From contig BSBK01002091.1 in assembly GCA_027943335.1 (NCBI GenBank), forward strand, positions 879,501 to 943,500: DNA of 64,000 nt, given 5' to 3'. Source of the stretch: Chamaecyparis obtusa (taxonomy: Eukaryota; Streptophyta; Pinopsida; Cupressales; Cupressaceae). Both the position numbers and the translations under genes were made by a program. Below, one piece after another: positions 34,380 through 45,861 of this stretch. Numbering within the stretch: the first letter of the stretch is position 1; every line of letters starts with the position of its first letter. The notes beneath the pieces are model-generated. The model had not been told where the DNA came from. It ran no database searches and saw only the letters and a list, made by a program, of their open reading frames with translations.

Positions 34380-36247
34380 ATGGCTGGAGCAGGAGTGGGA
34401 GCAGGTTTGGGAGTGGGAGTGGGAGTGGGAGCTGGAACAAGTCAAATTTTGAATGGTGGCTTAGGCAAGAAACCTGGTTCCCTGCTGGAGCTACTACTGG
34501 AGATGTAGGATAGTTTGCTAGAATCTTGATAGTGTCAGATGACAAAGGGATTGATGGTGGGTCTTTGAAACTGGCAGATGATATTGGGTATTTCAAGCTT
34601 CAGGACCCACGAGGAGATAGTGCTTCCCCAGACCTGGGCGGGGAGCTAAGATTCTTGCTGGAGGTGACAAAAAAGGTGAGGTTGTGGCTCTTGGAAAACC
34701 TTGGGTGGCAATGTTTGGAAAGAAGCCCTCTAGAAAATCTTCACTCCCTAAAGCTAATAATATCTTTGATCCTATCAAGGGACATTTTTCCATTTTTATC
34801 CCCGACACGGTGATTGATCACTCTGTGTCCCAAATGGACCTCATGCTGGTTGGAAAATATGCTGGAGTAAGGTCGAATATAGACTATGTTTGAAATTTTA
34901 TCTAGAGAAGATGGTTTCTCAAAGGGAAAGTGGATATAGCAATGATGCCTAAAGGCTTCTTCTCATTCTCCTTTACCAATGAGGATGATATGACTAAAGC
35001 TCTGTGTGGTGGACATTGGGTTATGGGTAAGTCATCCTTGGCTTTGAGAAAATGGGAGCCTAATATGGACTTGAGAGAATCCTTCCTGGAATGGGCTCTT
35101 GTATGGGTGAGACTCTAGGGGCTCCCTTTAGAGTACTAGAATGAATGTGTTTTCAAAGGAGTAGCAAATATTTTTGGGGAACTTCTCTCTCTAGACCTGG
35201 CTACAGCGTCAAGATCTAGACTAGTTTTTCCAAAATTTGTGTCAAAATAGATAAGTCTACTGATCTTCCTACCTCTATAGATTTGGTTTCTAAGACAGGT
35301 GTTCGAAAAAAACCGATTGAGTATGAATCTATTCCTTTTGCTTGTTTTATTTGTAAGAAATCTGACCATTGGTCTAAAAAGTGTCCTTTGAAAGTTCATA
35401 AGAAAAAAGAGGAATACCCTATTGCCAAGAAGAAAGATTCTTCTAATGTTGTTTGGAAACCTAAAAATATTCCTAAGGGTTCATCAAAGCCATCTTTGAA
35501 GCCTTCGAAGACTCCTGAGCTAAGTCTGGTCACTGATGAGCATAGCACTGAAAAAGCTAACATAGAATGTAACTTGGAAGTTATGAAATCTGGGACCTTG
35601 GATAATGCTCAGATTGAAGATAATAGTCACATTTCATATGTTGATACCAACTCAGAAAAAGTTTTTTGAGGAAAAAAAAATTTCACCATTGGTGAATGTA
35701 AATTTTGTGTTGGAAGAGGTCAATCAGCAGGAATATATCCCTTTACCCCAACCAAAGGAAGATAAATTGTTGAATACTAGTGTAGTGGTGGAGGAGATGG
35801 CCCTAGGAGGGGTACCTATCCTTCTATCCTAGCCTGAGAAAGAGTGTAGTGGGGAGAACCCTAAAGGTCTCTCAAAAGGATAAGGAGAATATTGAAATCT
35901 TTGATGATCTTAGCTAGGCGGTGTTACAGATTTCTCCAGTAGAGAAGGCATCTAACCATCTAGAAAGTGGTGATAACAGGACTAAGTCCCCTGTATGCCT
36001 TAAAGCCAAAGATCAAAATAAGATCATGGAGGTTGGGCAGAGCTCCAAAAAGAAATCTAAAGGAGGTATATGTCCTATGTCTATCAAAGGAATCAAGACT
36101 AGAAACAAAAAAAATTATGTAGGGAAAGCAAAGGCTGGACTAGGAAGAAAACAAGATAAAGTTGGTAGAGAGCAAGAAAGTTGGCAAGACATTGCAGATG
36201 GAAAACAAAGGACCATTCCAGAATCTTTTTCTCCAAATAAATTATGA
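34380..36247 (+). pseudogene. LINE ORF1, DUF4283-like with CCHC knuckle
   Basis: The ATG at 34380 opens a Gly/Val/Ala-rich start (MAGAGVGAGLG). The frame then shifts at least twice. The DUF4283-like nucleic-acid-binding region covers about 34690-35200 (MMPKGFFSFSFTNEDDM near 34942, LRKWEPNMD). A zinc knuckle CFICKKSDHWSKKC follows at about 35340. A long basic, Lys-rich tail ends with TGA at 36245-36247. TAG stops stand at former Gln or Trp codons, several in CTAG. The role is RNA binding in the LINE ribonucleoprotein. Confidence 0.85.
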
Positions 36248-39200
36248 AGATTATCTCTTAGAACATAAGGGGGTTGAATGCTCCTCATAAACAAGACATT
36301 CTTAGAAATGTGGTTAGGGATTATAAACTTGATATCCTTCTTGTTCAGGAAACTAAAATGAGCAAGGAAAAGGTTGATAAACTTAGGTTTTTTCAGAAGG
36401 GTGGTGTTATCAGTTCTAGTTCAGCTGGGGCCTTTGGGGGTACAATAATTTTTTGGAATCAGAAAACTATTAATGGAGTGATTATTGCTGAAGACCCTAA
36501 TATGATATCTATTAGACTGATGAATATTAGAGATAATTTTAGCTGGGTTATCACTAATATTTATGCTCCTAATGCTAAAGTAAATAGGGTAAAATTCTGG
36601 AAGAAAATTTTGGAAAAAAGGAATAACTTCAAGAATGAAAGCTGGCTGCTTATGGGGGACTTCAACACTCCTCTTATGGATAGTGAAAATTTTGGTGGTA
36701 TCCTATCTCAAGATGATAGCAGAGCAGACCTATTCAATTTTATTAATGATAAAGGCTTGATTGACCTAGATCTCCAAGGTTTGAATTTTACTTGGTCCAA
36801 TCAACTTGTTGGTCCTCAAAATATTCAGAGAAATCTTGATAGATCTCTTATCTCCCATGATTGGATCTCTAAATTTTGTTGCACTTTGTCTTCCTTCCCC
36901 AAAATTGGGTCTGATCATCACCCTTTGTTGTTGGAGGTCATTCTAATTAATGCTCCCAAACATTGTCCTTTTCAATTTGAGAAAATGTGCTTAAGCCATC
37001 CTAAATTGGAGAGAAATTTATCAGAGTGGTGGAACATTAAGGTGGAGGGTATTGCTATGTTTAAAGTAACTAGAAAGCTTAGAAACATTAAGGAAAAAGT
37101 TAAAATATGGAATAAAGAAGTTTTTGGAGACATATTCAAATAGAATAATAAGGCCAAAAATGACCTTGCTTCTATTCAGAAGACTATTCAAACTCATGGC
37201 CTTTCGGATTCTCTTAAAGTTGAGGAACAAAAGGCCCTTGTAAGCTACCACAACTTGATTGCTAAAGAGGAAACTTACTAGCGTTAGAGATCTAGGGCAG
37301 TTTGGCTTAAGGAAGGGGATAGAAATACTATTTTTTTCCACCTGACCACTCTCAAACACAGGGCTACTAATCGAATAGCTAAAATTTCTATGGATAGGGC
37401 TAAGATCCATAAAGAAGATGAAATTAAGATAACTTTTGTAAACTACTTTGCGTCTTTACTCTCTGCTGATGGCACTCTGGATAGGGATTGTCAAGATCAA
37501 TTACTGGAAGCTATACCTAGCATTATTAATCTAGATCAAAACAAGGCTCTTCAGGCTATCCCTTCCAATAAGGAAATGAAGGATGTTGTCTTTTCTTTTG
37601 AAGGAGATAAGGCTCTGGGGCCAGATGGTTTTCCTATGTTCTTCTTTCAAAAATTCTGGTTTATTATGGATAAGGATGTCTCTAATGCTATGAAGGAGCT
37701 CTTTGGTTGTAGGCATCTTCTAAATGAAATAAATGGAACCTTTTTAGCCTTGGTCCCCAAGGTTGTTGGAGCTCACTCTTTTGATTAGTTTTGTCCTATT
37801 AGCTTATGCAATTCCCTCTATAAGATCTTCTCTAAAATTCTGACCTCCAGGCTCTTGAAAATTATTCCTCATTTGCTTGCTCCTCAATAGAATGGTTTTG
37901 TTCTGGGAAGAAAAATGCTAGACTTGGTGGTGCTGGTTCATGAGAATATCCATTCAGCCATTAAAGGAAACAAACAGGGATTTATCCTCAAACTTGACTT
38001 GGCTAAAGCCTATGACCAGGTTGACTGGAACTTCTTATGTCTGATTCTTAAGCAGTTTGGTTTTAATGAAAGGGTCATCCAAATTATCTACCAATTGATT
38101 TCCACTGCCTCTTTTGATGTTCTCATTAATGGATCTCCCTCCAAGTTTTTAAAAAGTACTAGAGGAATTAGACAAGGAGATCCTATCTCGCCTATTCTAT
38201 TTACCTTGTTGGCTGAAAGCATGGGGTGGTACTTTCAGTTACTGGTCTCAAAAGGTGTCATTCAAGGTCTTAGACCCTCTTCTAATCCCCTAATTTGTTC
38301 TCATGCTTAGTTTTTGGATGATACCATCATAATGAGCTCATCTACTATCAAGGAAGCCAAAGCCTTTAAATTGGCTCTAAACCTTTACACCAAAGGAACG
38401 GGTCAACTCATTAATTGGTCTAAGAGTACCCTATTTTTCATAAACACCCTGGAGGATAGGCAGTGTAAAATTGTTGGCATCTTAGAGTGTAGTATAAGCT
38501 CCTTCCCTTCCTCCTATTTGGGATTGCCTTTGGGCCTTAACATCAGTGACTCTTTTTGGAATCAGATGGTTGAGAGATTTTTTACTAAGATGGCTAGTTG
38601 GAAGGGTGTAGTTTTATCTTAGGCTTGGAAGATAACCCTGATCTAATCTTCTCTTCAAAGTCTTATGGTGTATGCTATGAGTTTGTTCAAAATGCCCTCC
38701 AAATATGTGGATAAAATTGACAGTATCCTTAAATGGTTCATCTAGTCTGGGGTTGAGGAAAGAAACCACATCCCTTAAATAGCCTAGGAAAGGGTGTGCA
38801 AATTGAAATCTTTGGGGGGAATGGGTCTCAGACCAATTAAGATGATGAATAGAGCTCTATTGGCTAAGAAACTCTAGCATATGTATGGAGATCCTAAGGA
38901 CTGGAATACTATTTGTAAACATAAATACCTATATGATTCCCCTTCCATTGATCAATTTCTTTCTAGCTCGGAGAAAGTGGAGGGCTCTATTTTTTGGAGG
39001 AATATCAATGATGCCAAAAACATAGCCAGTAAAGGTAAGTGTTGGAATCTAGGAAATGGATTTAGTATTAATTTTTGGAAAGATCCTTGGTTGTTTGATA
39101 AAATTTTGAATTGTATCTTTAATAATCCTAAGGACATAAATATATGCTCTACTACTTTTGGTCCTAAAGTGAAAGAAAAATTGGAAAAATAACTGCTAGG

Positions 39201-40371
39201 TGAAGCTGGCTGCGATCAATCTAGCCTTCCATGATATTGATAAAGCCCTTCTAGCTCAATGTTGCTATGTTAATAAGGAAGAATATCTAATATGGGGCCC
39301 CTCTTCTAATGGAATATTTTTAGTGGGGTCTGGGAGCCTTCTTCAATATGATGCTCCTGAGGAAACCCCTTTCTGGATGAAGATCTGGAATAAAAATCTT
39401 ACTCCCAAAGTTGAGATTTTCTACTGGATTTTTGTTCAAAATAAAGCTCTTACCATAGAAAAAATTAAAAAGAGAGGTTTCATCATGCCTAATAGATGAT
39501 GTCTGTGCTAGGAGGCTGAGGAAGATACTAACCACCTTTTTTTGCATTGTCCTTTTTCTCAGCAGGTTTGGTCTTTCTTTTTGCAGGAATGGGCTTTATG
39601 CTGGATTTTCCCCTCTTCTATCTAGGACTTTTTCCATCAATGGTATTATCCATGTGATAATGATAGGGATAAAAAAGATGGACTATGGTTTCTCCCCATA
39701 TTGCTTGGAGTATATGGAAACAAAGAAATAACTGTATATTTTGGGACAAATGTATTACTCTTGCTCTGGTGTATGAGAAATCTATTAGTGGGGTCCTGGA
39801 AAATATGAATAGAATCACCCAGCATAGTGGGAAAAGCAGGGATTCTCAAATGAAGAAGAATGATCATGAAAATAGTGTTTGGACTGCACCCCCTAATGGT
39901 TGGATTAAGATTAACTTTGATGATGCAGTTAAGGGCAATCCTGGCCCGACGGGGTGTGGTAGTGTTATCAGGGACTATAATGGGAATGTTATTGCTGCTA
40001 ATGCAGTTCCTCTGGGAACTCAAAACAACCATATGGTAGAAGCTTTGGGAGCTTACTATGGGTTACAAAATGCTAGTAGACTCAATTTTAAAAATATTTG
40101 GTTGGAGGGCGACTCAATGAATATTATTAATTGCCTTAAAGGTAATAATCCTCCATCATGGACTATTGAAAATATTATCTCCAAAGTGAAAGAAATCATT
40201 GCCAAGTGTACCAAAATTCACATAACTCATGTGTACCATGAGAGTAACACCATGGCGGATAGTCTGGCTAATATTGGTGTTAAATCCGATGAGGTCATCA
40301 CTTGGGACAACAAGGTGGATATCAAAGAGGACACTAAATCATGCATTTATTATGATAAAAATCAATCATAA
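36244..40371 (+). pseudogene. LINE ORF2: endonuclease, reverse transcriptase, RNase H
   Basis: The ATG at 36244 overlaps the ORF1 stop in the arrangement ATGA. The apurinic-type endonuclease (36244-36960) keeps QETK, GDFN and SDHHP. The RT (about 37590-38640) keeps ALGPDGFP, GIRQGDPISP and FLDDT, with both catalytic Asp residues. A zf-RVT region with CLC...HC spans about 39200-39560. A plant-type RNase H (39895-40340) has NFDDAVKGNPG and ends at TAA 40369-40371. The frame is mostly continuous, with frameshifts near 39195 and 39680. Stops at 37141, 37786, 38308, 38620, 38743 and 38875 are TAG at Gln or Trp positions. The enzyme nicked DNA and copied LINE RNA at the target. Confidence 0.93.
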
Positions 40372-40481
40372 GGAAGGAAAGATTGGAAATTATTAATGAG
40401 ACTTTCCTAAGCTCTATGGAGTCTGATTGCAATTATGGAAACATATGGAGTGACATTTTAAGCAACATGGGTGGCTGCAAG

Positions 40482-40497
40482 AAGTTGGGTGCCAATT
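40482..40497 (+). repeat. Left terminal inverted repeat
   Basis: AAGTTGGGTGCCAATT, the perfect complement of 49961-49976, contains the same GGGTGCC core as the subterminal repeats. Confidence 0.75.
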
Positions 40498-41360
40498 TTT
40501 GGCAAAAAGTGGAAGTGTTTTTCCTATTTTTCAAAATTCGTGTCAATTGATGTCAAAAATTGAGGCACTTAGAGATTGAATCTCGAAAAACTTCACTAAT
40601 AGAAATTATAGTACTCGGAGTTAGCTTTCCAAATATGTAATTTATTTCAATACCCACATTGCATAAATTAATTTTGGTAGGCATATTTAAAAACCACTTT
40701 TTTAGAATGCCTATTTCAGGACCATACCTCACCCGTGTACGGCCACCCTTTTTTGACACAAATAAATCAATATATGTTAATCCTTTTTAGGAAAGATACC
40801 TAAGACACTATAGATTGATGAGTATATTTTTCCTTATTTTCTTTTTGTATATATTTTTTTTATTGATTTTTAATTGACAATAAAGTATATTTTCAAAACC
40901 TCTAGTGTATGGCCACCATAATTTGATGAAATGTTCATATTTTTCAAAAAGAAAAAAATTTATCTTGAAAAGAATAGAATGTAGATTGATGCCATATAAT
41001 TTTTTTTTGCAGAAACCTGAAAACAAAAAAGTTATTAAAAGTTTAGTAAACCTCTGTGTTTCACATTTTCATACCTTTTTCTATTGATAAATATAGGAAA
41101 AATAGTAAAATTTATTATATCATCAAAAAATTTACATTTATAGAATCAGGACAACGAAATCTATAATGGGTTTTCATTTCATCAAAAAATTCAAATTGAA
41201 AGACGCTCAAAAAATTCATTGAAGACAGAAAATTAATGTTAAAATAACTTAGTCAAATTTGTGGAGGTGAAGACATAGGGTCGGTGGGACCAAGCCTAAA
41301 TCATGCCTATCTCGTACCAAAAACCGAGGCAATTTTAGTTTTCCCGCCCCAAGCTTTTAG
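40498..41360. other. Left non-coding arm of the DNA transposon
   Basis: AT-rich, no credible ORF and no strong repeat. It separates the terminal repeat from the GGGTGCC cluster. Confidence 0.6.
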
Positions 41361-41463
41361 AAACGGGTGCCCGATTTGAAATTTAAAAAAATAGGTGCCT
41401 GTTTCAAAAGTAACCGTTAACAAAATGGGCACCCATTTTGTTAAAAAATGGGTGCCCATTTCT
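41361..41463. repeat. Left subterminal GGGTGCC repeats
   Basis: Four copies in mixed orientation: GGGTGCCC at 41365 and 41450, GGTGCC at 41394 and GGGCACCC at 41427, mostly flanked by AAA/TTT. They are likely transposase-binding sites, by analogy with subterminal repeats of CACTA elements. Confidence 0.78.
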
Positions 41464-41635
41464 AATGAATCTGTTGGAAAATGACAGGTGTAGAAGTACA
41501 GAGGTCCAATGATTGAATCATTATTCAATCATTGTACGATTGTACCCATGCACAGACTGAATGTTTTAATTAATTTAGACTTGGTTTTGTCTTGTTCTAG
41601 ATTTGACACTTGTTGGATTAAAAATTCATCCAAAT

Positions 41636-44600
41636 ATGGGATCAAAGCAACGTAGAAAGAGACAAAGGATAGAAAATAAAGAAAAGGAAGAAAAACGTCA
41701 AAGAGAAAGAAGAGCGAAAATTAGAGAGGGTAGTAATGCCGGAGCTTCGAGTTCAACAATAGCTTTAAAGGAAGAGAGAATTGAGAACACTGTAATGGAT
41801 GAAGAGCTAGAAGAAGGAAATACAAATCAAGAAAATCTAGGTGCATCTACTAACCCAGTATTGGGTACTGGTATGTCTTCACAGCCCCGCATATATTCTG
41901 AAAATGAAATTCGTGATCTTTTTCAAGTGGGCTATGAAATAAATGATTTGGATTTTATTCATGGAAGTATAGTAAGAAATGAAAGTCAAACACCAGTTGA
42001 AAAAGAAATTGAAACCCCACCTATGACTGAAAATCAAACCCCAACTGATGGTGAAAATAAAAGTACAGCTAAAATTGAGAGTGTGGATGTAGACATGGAA
42101 ACACCAATTGAAAATGAAACATGTTTAAATGATAATGAAATGGGTAATCTTTTTCAATTGAATAGTGGTGTGTTAGACAGTCTTTGTGGCTTGGTTTCAT
42201 GGAGGCAAATTAGGACATATGCTAACAGATTATTCAAACAATTTTTTTATAACAAGAAATTTGGGTTTCAATGTCAATTGATGTTACAATTAATGAAAAT
42301 GATCAAGATGTGGAAAGTGATGAAGAGGTTAGGAGTCAATGTGAAAGAAAAAAAAAAGGATGAGTCTTTGAAACAAGTTGTTTCGACTATTGCTAGTGCC
42401 TTTGATACAATTGGAAAGAAAAGTTGTTCTAAAGATAGAAATGCGACACGACGAGCAATAACAATAGCTTTAGTAAACAAATCATCCCATGATAAAAGAA
42501 TGATGAGTAACATAAGTGGATATCTTAATATTCATCGTAAAACTTTGGCAAAAGCTGTGAAGAGAAGAGTTGACTTTGAAAGTGATCCAGCTAACAACTT
42601 ATGGACCTATAGTGGCAGACTCCCGAGATCTGATATGAAACTTACTAGTGAAGTGAAAACATTGATTGAAAGATTTTGGAAGGATAATACAAGAGTATCG
42701 CCAAATGCCAGGGATGTTGTAAAATTAAGAGTTGGCTCAAAAATTCGTGAACCTCATCCAAAACACCTTTTGGACATGACTCAAACTGAATTATACAAAA
42801 AATTTGTAGATGAAAAGGTGTTATCAATCAGCATAAGTCAAAGATCATTTGAAAAGTGTAAACCTTGGTATGTAAGGGTAAACAAGGAAAGAGTCACATG
42901 TTGTTGTAAAACTCATGTCCAATTTCGTTACCATTATGATTTATTTCGATCTATACGTGGTACCATGCATACTAAAGAAATGTTACAGGAATGTGGTATC
43001 CAAATTCCACCTCAAGTTATAAAGGAGTTCATCTCAAGTTTGTTTTGTAACCCACATAATGACCAATATTTTATTTTCAATGCATGTGTTTTTGGTGTAT
43101 GCAATATATGTGGCAATCTTGTATTATTAGATGAGTGTTTTCATGAAGCTCCTACAACTGAATTCGGACAACAAATGATTGATGTGCGAGGATTTAAAAC
43201 TATTGAATATCCATTGAAGGATGGAAAGGTTGGAAGACGATGTGACCTAATAAATGAAAGCATTAGTGTTCACGCATTCATGAATGAATTCAAGTGTAAG
43301 ATCATACCTAAATATGTGAAACACTCTCATAATGCTAGATGGCTTGATGAACAATTTTGCATGTGCAAGAATACATTCCCAGTGGGTAGTTTACTTTCAG
43401 TAGTTGACTTTGCAGAGAACTATACTCTTGCACCACAAGATGAGATCCAATCTCAATATTATAATTCAGTACAAGTAGCCATTTTTGTTCATATTGTCTA
43501 TAGGCATGCACCTGATAGTACAGAAGAGGATAATTTTTTTTTGAGGGAGTACCACTTCTATATGAGTGATAATAAACTACACTCATCAGAGTTTGTGCAA
43601 TACTGCATGGAGACATTTTACGACAATTTAAATGAGAGACAAATTCAAATGACACAACATCTAATATGGTCAGATAATTGCACAGGTCAATTCAAGAATG
43701 CTAGAATGTTTTATTGGTTGAGTAGGACACATAAGAAAACCAATGTTGAACATATCTAGAGTTTTTTTGAAGGTGGACATGGGAAAGGAGAACATGATGG
43801 TGCTGGTGCATGTGTTAAGAGAGCCCTTTCAAGAGAACAACTCAAGTTTGAAGAAAAATCCAAATTTAAAAACACACGTGAAATTGTTGAATGGTGTAGT
43901 ACAAGTTTATCTACAAGATCAAATCAGAATTCTACAATCAAACGTTTCTTCTGGCTAGTAGAAGAGAATTATATCCTTTCAAGATATGAGTGTGATACGA
44001 TAAATGGGTCAGCAAAATGGCATTCATTTAGAAGTTCTGATTCTAACACTTGGACTATATGGACTAGGGAGCTAGCATGTTTTTGTCAATTTTGTGTTGC
44101 AGGTGAATGGGAACAATGCGAGAGTACAGAATGGGTTGAAGAATGGAAACAAAGATCCTTAACACCTACTGAGACACAAGTTCCAGGTGATTCAACTAGT
44201 GAAGACCCAGATCATGCATTTGCATCAGAAGATTATGATCGTGTTTCAGATATGATACAACCTGGTATTTATTTATTCAAATTTACATTTATAAGTGTAG
44301 GTTTTTTTACATACATGCATATGAAACTAATTATTTTTACAGGGCATGTGTATGCTATTGTTGCACCTGAGGATAATGATGAGCAGACTGAGTACTAGCT
44401 TGCTAGATGTGTGGAACCTAAGAAAAAGTTGATATGTCATCAAGTAGATGATGATGGTTTTCAGTATCCAATTGGGTCTATTGTGGTTGTTGGTACATGG
44501 CTATGAAAATACCTAACAAGAAGAAATGGGTTACCAGCGTTTGAGGACTACCAATCAAAAAAGAAAATTATGCAGTATTCTCATTTAGTGGTGGCAACGA

Positions 44601-44728
44601 ATATCAAATTAGAAAGATACAAAGGGAGGCCCGCCAATAAAGTCTTATGGACCCTTTCGATGGAAGAGCATGAGGCAATCATAGAAGCATTACAAAAAAG
44701 AGAGGATGCAAATGGTACACTAGGTTGA
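41636..44728 (+). pseudogene. Transposase-like gene, two exons, nearly intact
   Basis: The first ATG of the frame, at 41636, starts a very basic N-terminus (MGSKQRRKRQRIENK). Exon 1 runs to 44264; the intron at 44265-44342 (78 bp, GT-AG) joins a Gly codon; exon 2 runs to TGA at 44726. About 1000 residues in all. Candidate acidic catalytic motifs are SVVDFAENYTL near 43395, WSDNCTGQFKNARMF near 43670 and FFEGGHGKGEHDGAGA near 43763. The last resembles, from memory, an HGKG-DG-G motif seen in little-studied eukaryotic transposon proteins. Several Cys pairs (CCCK, CNICGN, CMCK) suggest zinc binding. Exon 1 has one stop, TAG at 43757 replacing Trp in a CTGG context. Exon 2 has a TAG and a TGA. 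The superfamily is uncertain. Confidence 0.8.
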
Positions 44729-44779
44729 ATCAGATTTAGAGACATGTGAGTGCTTTTTAATTATGTTGAAATTTTATAT

Positions 44780-45135
44780 AGTTAGTTCTATTAGACATTA
44801 GACATGTACAAGTTCAATATATTATTATGTCAAATTTGGAGTTAGTTCTAATTAATTTCTTGTTTGAATAGGTATCAACTACAACTTTACACATGTGTGA
44901 CACTCATATGCGGATGGTACACTCTAATAAATCACATGTGTACATGTGTAAGTGTTGTTTAATTATGTCAAGTTTATAGTTAGTTAGATATTAGACATTA
45001 GACATGTACAAGTGATAGATCTTATTATGTCAAATTTATAGTTAGTTATGCATTAAAGATAGTTTTTCTAATTAATTTCTTATTTGAATAGGTATAAAGT
45101 GTACAACTTTACACACGTGTGATAGTCATATTCAG
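44780..45135 (+). repeat. Direct duplication of ~200 bp behind the transposase gene
   Basis: Two diverged copies (about 44780-44930 and 44980-45135) share ATTAGACATGTACAAGT, ATTATGTCAAATTT and a TTTGAATAGGTAT block. Confidence 0.72.
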
Positions 45136-45599
45136 GAGCCCTAGAAGATGATACATTAAATTATTTCATTGAATGTTTATTTTATTTTTAATCATATTGT
45201 AATTGGGCTAAGAAGTGGGGTTTTCTTACTAGTTCTTTCCCTATGGAGCCCTTGAACTAGTTATATATATAAATAAAAATATCATTTATTGATGTACCAT
45301 GTGTTATGATTCCTGTATACTTATTAATTTGTTCATTTTTTAATTCAAATTCTACAATTAATTTGATGTGACATATTAATTAATGATATCCATTATCTAG
45401 TTATCTAGTTATGTAGTTATGTAGTTATCTTATTTTATCTCTACTTATCTGATTCACATTATATTTATTCATGTAGAGTATTTACATGCAATCCATCTTA
45501 TTAAAAAAATCTTAAATCTAAAACAAATATTCTAATTTAATCTATGACATGTACATATATCGATCAACCAAAAAAAAGCTAATCCACATAACATGTCAC

Positions 45600-45855
45600 T
45601 CTAGTCCATATATAACATGTCCAAATAACTAGTCCAAATAAAACATGTCCATAAAACATACATCATTGGTCCAAATAAAACAAGTTCATATATAACAAGT
45701 CCATAAAACATGTGAATAGTCCAAATATAGCAAGTCCATAAAACATGTGAATAGTCCAAATATAATAGGTCCATAAAACATGTGTTCATAGTCCATATAA
45801 CATCTAGAAATAGTCCATATAACATCTGAATAGTCCATATAACAAGAAACACAAG
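45600..45855. repeat. AGTCCATATAACATGT-type minisatellite
   Basis: Degenerate units built from GTCCA, AAAACATGT and AGTCCATATAACA recur about every 20-35 bp. It lies between the 3' ends of the two convergent genes. The long minus-strand frame here (MLYGL-like) is translated repeat, not a gene. Confidence 0.75.
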
Positions 45856-45861
45856 TAACAT

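Noticed and set aside
45601..45861. Minus-strand 86-residue frame
   Set aside because: It is a translated minisatellite with repeated short peptide units.
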